Origin: Sporichthya polymorpha DSM 43042
Lineage (GTDB): Bacteria; Actinomycetota; Actinomycetes; Sporichthyales; Sporichthyaceae
DNA: 64,000 bases
Direction of reading: 5' to 3'
NCBI RefSeq assembly: GCF_000384115.1
Contig: NZ_KB913029.1
Coordinates: 840,907 to 904,906, forward strand
Below, piece by piece: positions 59,315 to 64,000 of this stretch; the stretch's first letter is position 1, and each line of letters begins with the position of its first letter. The notes beneath the pieces were generated by a model. That model made no database searches. It saw only the letters and a program-made list of their open reading frames with translations, and was not told the origin of the DNA. Position numbers and translations under genes: made by a program.

Positions 59315-60235
59315 TCAGACCTGGCGCAAGGCGGGGAGCACGTCGGAGGCGAGCAGGTCGAGCACCTCGTCCGCGTCCTCCGGCGGGCAGGCCGTCGCGA
59401 TGATGACCGTCCCCGCGCCCGCGGCCGCGTAGGCGGACAGTCGCTCGACGACGTGCTCGGGCGACCCGAGCACCATGTACTTGTCGGCGACGGGCCCCAT
59501 GTCCTGGTTGTAGGCGCGGGAGAGCATCTCGATGCCGGAGGCCCGGGCCCGGTCACCGTTCCGGCCGACGTTGCACCACGCGAAGTACGCGCCGGCGACG
59601 TCGTCCGACTTCCGGCCCGCGGCCTCGGCGTGCTCGCGGGCGGACGCCAGGCTCGACGCCACCTGCTCCGCGGTCATCAGGTACGGCATCCAGACGTCCG
59701 CGAAGCGGCCGGCGCGACGCATCGCCGCGGGCTTGCGCCCGCCGACCCAGATCGGCGGCCCGGGACGCTGGACCGGCGGAGGCAGCAACCGCTCCCCCTC
59801 GATCGTCACGAACCGGCCGTTGTGCTCGACCCGCTCACCGGTGAACAGCTTCGTGATCACCTCGAGCGCCTCGTCGGTGTAGGCGCCGCGGTGTTTCGGG
59901 TCCAGGCCGCACGCCCGCAGTTCTGACGGGTACTCACCACCGACGCCGACGCCGAACTCGAAGCGCCCGTTCGTGACGCCGTCGAGCGTCGCGACCTGCT
60001 TGGCGGCGAGCGCGGCCGGGTACGTCGGCAGCAGCGTCAGCGCGGAGAGCAGGCGAATGCGCTCGGTGGCGCCGCCGGCGGCGGCGAGCGCGATCAGGCC
60101 GTTGGGGACGGGCGCGTGGAAGAACACGTGCTCGCCGGACGCGATCAGGTCGAAGCCGGCCTCCTCCAGCCGCCGCGCCTGCGCCGGGATCCTCGCGAAC
60201 TCCGCGTTCGCCGTCAGCGCGACTCCGACTCTCAT
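59315..60235 (-). CDS. F420-type LLM oxidoreductase
   Basis: 306-residue luciferase-like (LLM) flavin/F420 oxidoreductase. Family marks: IPAQARRLEEAGFDLIASGEH at the N-terminus, SALTLLPTYPAALAAKQVATLDG, RFEFGVGVGG, PPIWVGGRKPAAMRRAGRFAD, and AGAGTVIIA. Actinobacterial members of this shape use F420 more often than FMN, and F420 genes are in this window, but the cofactor is inferred. ATG at 60235, overlapping the CitE-like gene stop by 4 bases; 9 bases before the biotin carboxylase start. Confidence 0.85.
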   Translation of the reverse strand: MRVGVALTANAEFARIPAQARRLEEAGFDLIASGEHVFFHAPVPNGLIALAAAGGATERIRLLSALTLLPTYPAALAAKQVATLDGVTNGRFEFGVGVGGEYPSELRACGLDPKHRGAYTDEALEVITKLFTGERVEHNGRFVTIEGERLLPPPVQRPGPPIWVGGRKPAAMRRAGRFADVWMPYLMTAEQVASSLASAREHAEAAGRKSDDVAGAYFAWCNVGRNGDRARASGIEMLSRAYNQDMGPVADKYMVLGSPEHVVERLSAYAAAGAGTVIIATACPPEDADEVLDLLASDVLPALRQV

Positions 60236-61053
60236 ACGTCCTCCCCCGCCCGTGCGAGCACTGTCTCCGCCATCCGTACGTGAACGGCGTCGACCATCGC
60301 GCCGTCCACGACCCCCACACCGTCGGCCGCAGCAGCGATCACCGCGCGGGCGTGGGCGACCTCCGCCTCCGAGGGCGCGAACACCTCCGCCGCGATCGTC
60401 ACCTGGTCCGGGTGCAGGCAGATCTTGCCGTCGTAGCCGAGGTCACGGCCCTCCTCGGCATCGCGCCGGTAGGCGCCGACGTCGCGCACCGCGACCACGG
60501 CCTGGTCCAGCGCGAGCACGCCGGCGAGCTTCGCGCACAGCACGACGTGGCTGCGGGCGTAGAGCACCTCACGGCTGCGGGGTGTGCGGCGGGCGCCGAT
60601 GTCGAGCGCGTAGTCCTCGGCCCCGAAGTAGGCCGCGTCGGGCCGGGCCGCGAGCAGCTCACGCGCGTCCGCGACGCCGAGCCCGGTCTCCAGACCGGCG
60701 ACCACGACCGCGCCCGGCGACAGGGCCGCGCGCAGCGTCGCGAGCTGGTCGACCGCGGAGTACTTCGGCAGCACCACGCCGTCGAGCGAGCCCGCGGCGA
60801 TCAGCGACGCACAGGCCGCGACGTCGGCCGCGTGCTCCGGCGAGTCGACGGGGTTGATCCGCACCAGCGTCGGAACGTCCGGGCGCCCGGCGTCCAGCGC
60901 CTCGACAACGAGCGCCCGGGCGGTGTCCTTCTCCCCCGGCGGCACGGCGTCCTCGAGGTCGACGAACACGGCGTCCGGGGCGCTGCGGGCCACCTTCGCC
61001 AGCAGCTCCGGGCGCCCGCCCGGCACGAACAGCGGGTTGCGCAGGCGCTTCAC
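60232..61053 (-). CDS. CitE-like HpcH/HpaI family CoA-ester lyase
   Basis: 273-residue TIM-barrel lyase of the HpcH/HpaI-CitE-like group. Metal and substrate motifs are [57 protein letters not shown] and [10 protein letters not shown]. CitE-like enzymes cleave or condense CoA esters of malyl, citramalyl or hydroxy-methylglutaryl type, which suits an operon with a carboxylase and MaoC hydratase. GTG start at 61053, overlapping the MaoC stop (GTGA). Confidence 0.88.
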   Translation of the reverse strand: MKRLRNPLFVPGGRPELLAKVARSAPDAVFVDLEDAVPPGEKDTARALVVEALDAGRPDVPTLVRINPVDSPEHAADVAACASLIAAGSLDGVVLPKYSAVDQLATLRAALSPGAVVVAGLETGLGVADARELLAARPDAAYFGAEDYALDIGARRTPRSREVLYARSHVVLCAKLAGVLALDQAVVAVRDVGAYRRDAEEGRDLGYDGKICLHPDQVTIAAEVFAPSEAEVAHARAVIAAAADGVGVVDGAMVDAVHVRMAETVLARAGEDV

Positions 61054-61502
61054 GCCGGCCTCCGGTGCATCAGGCCGGTGCGGCGGCAGACGCAGACGAG
61101 CTCGTCGCGCTGGTTGTACGCGCGGTGCTCGAAGACGACGACGCCGTTGGCCGGACGGGACTCCGACGGCCGCGCCTCGACGATCTCGGTCTGGACCCGG
61201 ACGGTGTCGCCGACGAAGACCGGCGCCGGGAACCGCACGTCGCCGATGCCGAGCTGGGCGACGATCGTGCCCTGCGTCAGCTCGGCGACCGAGAGCCCCA
61301 CGACCAGCGCGAGCGTGAACATCGAGTTGACCAGCGGCCGGCCGAACTCCGTGCCCGCCGCGTAGTCGTGGTCGAGGTGCAGCGGGGCGGTGTTCATCGT
61401 CATCGCCGTGAACAGGACGTTGTCGGTCTCGGTGACCGTCCGCCTGGTCGCGTGCTCGACGACCATCCCCGCCTTGAGGTCCTCGAAGTACAACCCCGCC
61501 AT
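61050..61502 (-). CDS. MaoC-family dehydratase
   Basis: 150-residue hotdog-fold hydratase of the MaoC group. [23 protein letters not shown] opens it; [18 protein letters not shown] holds the catalytic His/Asp region; [24 protein letters not shown] follows. It should hydrate an enoyl-CoA or dehydrate a 3-hydroxyacyl-CoA (for instance a methylfumaryl/mesaconyl-type substrate, given the CitE-like partner). The ATG overlaps the synthetase stop by 4 bases. Confidence 0.9.
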   Translation of the reverse strand: MAGLYFEDLKAGMVVEHATRRTVTETDNVLFTAMTMNTAPLHLDHDYAAGTEFGRPLVNSMFTLALVVGLSVAELTQGTIVAQLGIGDVRFPAPVFVGDTVRVQTEIVEARPSESRPANGVVVFEHRAYNQRDELVCVCRRTGLMHRRPA

Positions 61503-63469
61503 CAGGCTCCGTTCCCGCTCGCCGACCCGTCCTGCGCGGCCCGGACGACCCCGGCCACGACGTCCAAGGCTGCCGGATCCTCCATCGCGGACGTGTCCCC
61601 GGTCGGCTTTCCGTGCACGACGAGGTCCCGCAGGAGCCGTCGCATGGTCTTCCCGGTGCGGGTCTTGGGCAGGGTCGGGGTGACGAAGATCGTCGCCGGG
61701 CGCGCGTACCCGCCCATCTCCCCGACCACGTGGGTGGCCAGCTGCTCGCGCGCCGAATCGGCGTCCACGCCGTTCGCCAGCGTCACGAACGCGACCGGCA
61801 CGGTGCCCTTCGTCGGGTCGGGAACGCCGACGACCGCAGCCTCCACGACCGCCGGGTGCGCGGTCAGCGCGCCCTCGATCTCCATCGTCGAGATCCGGTG
61901 CGCGGCGACGTTGATGACGTCGTCCACGCGGCCGAGCACCCACAGGTGCCCGTCGGGGTCGAGCACGGCCTCGTCGTTGGTGGCGTACACGCCAGGGAAG
62001 CGGGAGAAGTACGCCGACGTGTACCGGCCGGCGTCGTCCCACACCGTCCGGCACAGCGTCGGGAACGGCGCGGTGAGGACGAGGTTGCCCTTCGTGCCCG
62101 GCGGCACGGGCTCGCCGGCGTCGTCGAGGATCGCGAACTCGTGCCCCGGCACCGCGGTGCCGAGCGACCCGGCCTTGATCGGTTCGACGCCGTACACGGG
62201 GTAGGCCCACGTCGACCCCGTCTCGGTCTGGCCGTACGCGTTGACGACGGGGGCGTCGAAGGTCGTCGTCGTCCAGGTGAAGGTGTCGACATCGAGGGGC
62301 TCGCCCTGCATGGTGATCAGCTTCAGGCTCAACGGGTGCTCGGCCGCGAGACCGTCCCCGAACTTGCGCAGCATGCGCCACAACGTCGGCGCGGCGAGGA
62401 CCTTGGTGACGCGGTGGCGCTCGCAGATCTCGTAGAACCGCGCGGGCGTCGGGGTGTCGAGCGCGCCCTCGTAACAGGCGATCGTCATCCCGCACGCGAG
62501 CCCGCCGACGACGGCCTGGATGGGGAACGTCAGCCAGCCGACGTCGGCGGCGACCCAGTACACGTCCCCGGGTTCGTACCCGACCTGCCAGTGCGCGTTC
62601 GCCCACGTGCCGAGCAGAAAGCCGCCGACGGAGTGCACGACGCCCTTCGGTCGCGACTCCGTGCCCGAGGTGAAGATCAGGAACGAGGGCGCGTTGGGGT
62701 CGAGCGGCAGCGGGGCGAGCCCGCCCTGCCCGTTCGCGACGACCTCGGCGTACGCGATCTCGTTCTCCTCCAGCGGGCCGGCGCTGCCCGCCGCGAGGTC
62801 GCCGGTCCGGTCGACGACGACGGTCGCGAGCAGCGTCGGAATCCGCGGCCGCGCGGCCCGCAACGTCTGCAACAGCGGGATCGGCTTGCCGCGCCGGTAG
62901 ACCGCGTCCGCGACGATCACGACCTTCGCCCGCGCGGTCAGCAACCGCGACGCGACCGCCTCCTCACCGAACCCGGAGAACAGCACCGTGTAGATCGCGC
63001 CGAGGCGGTTGCAGGCGTGGATCGCGGTGAACGCCTCGACGAGGTTCGGCAGGTAGATGCCGACGACGTCACCCTCCTGGACGCCGAGCTGCGCGAGCCC
63101 CGCGGCCAGAGCTGACACCTCGTTACGAAGCTCGGCGTAGGTGAGGCTGCGGGTGTCGCCCGGCTCGCCCTCCCACACGATCGCGACGCGGTCGGCGGTC
63201 GCCGGGTCCTCGGCCCAGCGGTCGACACAGTTGTCCGCGACGTTGATCCGGCCGCCGGAGAAGTAGCGGAAGTCCCCGAGCTCACCGCTCCGCACCGTGC
63301 TCCAGGGCTCCAGCCACCGCTGCTGCGCCGCGACCCACTCCCAGTACTCGTCGGTGCCGAGGTCGCGGAGCTCCGCGAGCTGGGTGACGCGCTCCGGCAC
63401 CGTCCAGTCCGGCCGCAGCGGGACGAGCGGCGAGGAGAGCAGGTGGTCGAGGGTCTCGCTGTCGGACAT
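61502..63469 (-). CDS. Acetyl/propionyl-CoA synthetase-like AMP-binding enzyme
   Basis: 655-residue acyl-CoA synthetase of the Acs/PrpE/acetoacetyl-CoA synthetase group. The ACAS N-terminal domain contains [15 protein letters not shown] and the phosphate loop is [15 protein letters not shown] (about residue 263). [45 protein letters not shown] and a C-terminal [16 protein letters not shown] with the acetylatable lysine (about residue 606) complete it. It activates a short-chain or keto acid to its CoA ester. ATG at 63469, 27 bases after the carboxyltransferase gene. Confidence 0.9.
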   Translation of the reverse strand: MSDSETLDHLLSSPLVPLRPDWTVPERVTQLAELRDLGTDEYWEWVAAQQRWLEPWSTVRSGELGDFRYFSGGRINVADNCVDRWAEDPATADRVAIVWEGEPGDTRSLTYAELRNEVSALAAGLAQLGVQEGDVVGIYLPNLVEAFTAIHACNRLGAIYTVLFSGFGEEAVASRLLTARAKVVIVADAVYRRGKPIPLLQTLRAARPRIPTLLATVVVDRTGDLAAGSAGPLEENEIAYAEVVANGQGGLAPLPLDPNAPSFLIFTSGTESRPKGVVHSVGGFLLGTWANAHWQVGYEPGDVYWVAADVGWLTFPIQAVVGGLACGMTIACYEGALDTPTPARFYEICERHRVTKVLAAPTLWRMLRKFGDGLAAEHPLSLKLITMQGEPLDVDTFTWTTTTFDAPVVNAYGQTETGSTWAYPVYGVEPIKAGSLGTAVPGHEFAILDDAGEPVPPGTKGNLVLTAPFPTLCRTVWDDAGRYTSAYFSRFPGVYATNDEAVLDPDGHLWVLGRVDDVINVAAHRISTMEIEGALTAHPAVVEAAVVGVPDPTKGTVPVAFVTLANGVDADSAREQLATHVVGEMGGYARPATIFVTPTLPKTRTGKTMRRLLRDLVVHGKPTGDTSAMEDPAALDVVAGVVRAAQDGSASGNGA

Positions 63470-63496
63470 CGTCGTCCTCCCGAGAGGTTGGGAACG

Positions 63497-64000
63497 TCAG
63501 ACCGGGCTGATCAGGTGGTGTCGTCGGCCGCTGCGCCGGGTCCAGCCCTCGGCGTCGGCGAGGCGGGCGACGAGCTCGGCCCGCAGCGCCGCCGGCGGAA
63601 CGACGGCGTCCACGACGAGCTCGCCGGCGAGGCGGAGCAGGTTGAGGTCGCGCTCCTGCTCGGCGGTGCGCGCGGCGACGAAGGCGGCCCGCTCGTCCGG
63701 GTCGGCAATGGCGGCGATCTTGTTCGCGTACACCGCGTTGGTGGACGCCTCCGGCGACATCGGGCCGATCGTCGCCGTCGGCAGCGCGAGGGTGGCGCGC
63801 GGTGAGAACCCCGGGGCGCACATCGCGTAGTTCCCGGCGGCGTAGGACTTGCGCAGCACCACGGAGATCTTCGGGACGTCCGCGCTCGACATCGCGGCGA
63901 TCAGCTTCGCGCCGTGGCGGATGATCCCGGCCCGCTCCACCGCCGCGCCCACCATGAAGCCGGGCACGTCGTGCAGGAACAGCAGCGGGACGTTGTAGGC
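63497..64000 (-). CDS. Acyl-CoA carboxylase carboxyltransferase subunit, partial
   Basis: The C-terminal 167 residues of a carboxyltransferase beta subunit; the 5' part is beyond the right edge, and the frame is open to base 64000. Visible signatures include the N-terminal FLHDVPGFMVG of the fragment, HGAKLIAAMSSADVPKISVVLRK, SYAAGNYAMCAPGF and PTATIGPMSPEASTNAVYANK, all typical of the acyl-CoA/methylcrotonyl-CoA CT domain. Together with the biotin carboxylase-BCCP at 57542 it forms a complete acyl-CoA carboxylase. It starts the six-gene operon or lies just inside it. Confidence 0.92.
   Translation of the reverse strand, partial: AYNVPLLFLHDVPGFMVGAAVERAGIIRHGAKLIAAMSSADVPKISVVLRKSYAAGNYAMCAPGFSPRATLALPTATIGPMSPEASTNAVYANKIAAIADPDERAAFVAARTAEQERDLNLLRLAGELVVDAVVPPAALRAELVARLADAEGWTRRSGRRHHLISPV

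Overview
The window is 64 kb of very GC-rich, densely packed chromosomal DNA from an actinobacterium. The evidence is the gene content (a complete mycofactocin biosynthesis operon, fused FbiC and FbiA for coenzyme F420, an NDMA-type alcohol dehydrogenase, 13E12/DUF222 HNH endonucleases), the frequent GTG/TTG starts and GTGA/ATGA stop-start overlaps, and regulatory boxes of actinobacterial type (a TCGAAC-N4-GTTCGA LexA box and a Zur box). The lineage inside Actinobacteria is not determined; a soil, mycelial or biofilm-forming relative of Frankiales/Sporichthyales/Mycobacteriales would fit. No rRNA, tRNA, CRISPR array, prophage or insertion sequence was recognised.

Layout. 0-7.3 kb: end of a GlcG/HbpS gene, GlcD-type FAD oxidase, FlK-like thioesterase, pntAB transhydrogenase, small phosphoesterase, and a zinc-responsive pair (DUF-type protein plus CobW-like protein) behind a Zur box. 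7.4-11.8 kb: a surface module with a secreted three-repeat chaplin-like protein, two SipW-class (TasA/CalY-like) secreted proteins, their SipW-type signal peptidase and a lipoprotein multicopper oxidase. 12-17 kb: enoyl-CoA hydratase, an SOS-boxed DUF222-HNH gene and a secreted RTX-repeat protein. 16.9-22.7 kb: mycofactocin operon mftA-B-C-E-SDR-F-D on the minus strand, with a Baeyer-Villiger-type monooxygenase divergent from mftA. 24.2-27.8 kb: fbiC and fbiA. 27.9-31.5 kb: PucR-type regulator, an orphan branched-chain-type substrate-binding lipoprotein, and a repeat-rich spacer. 31.5-38.7 kb: a minus-strand run of NDMA-dependent alcohol dehydrogenase, MoxR ATPase, VWA protein, nitroreductase, unknown protein, acyl-CoA ligase and thiolase. 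39-46.7 kb: peptide-type binding protein, MarR regulator, fused isobutyryl-CoA mutase IcmF, 3-hydroxyacyl-CoA dehydrogenase, acyl-CoA dehydrogenase. 46.9-55.5 kb: two paralogous single-pass membrane proteins (one translationally coupled to a second copy of the orphan binding lipoprotein), PHA depolymerase-like hydrolase and PHA synthase, PfkB kinase, SurE, YdeI-like protein. 55.6-64 kb: second DUF222-HNH gene, then a six-gene overlapping operon for CoA-ester metabolism (carboxyltransferase, acyl-CoA synthetase, MaoC hydratase, CitE-like lyase, F420-type oxidoreductase, biotin carboxylase-BCCP).

Together the genes describe an organism that oxidises alcohols, branched-chain and short fatty acids through CoA esters, uses mycofactocin and F420 as redox cofactors, stores carbon as polyhydroxyalkanoate and decorates its surface with secreted repeat proteins. 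The least expected signals are non-coding: short palindromic elements that recur in the window and have entered coding sequence in frame (two copies inside mftF, another inverted repeat in the 3' end of mftE), a 46-bp perfect palindrome that holds the stop codon of the biotin carboxylase gene and is flanked by two perfect DnaA-box 9-mers, and a duplicated repeat cassette that carries a copy of the thiolase gene's 3' tail.
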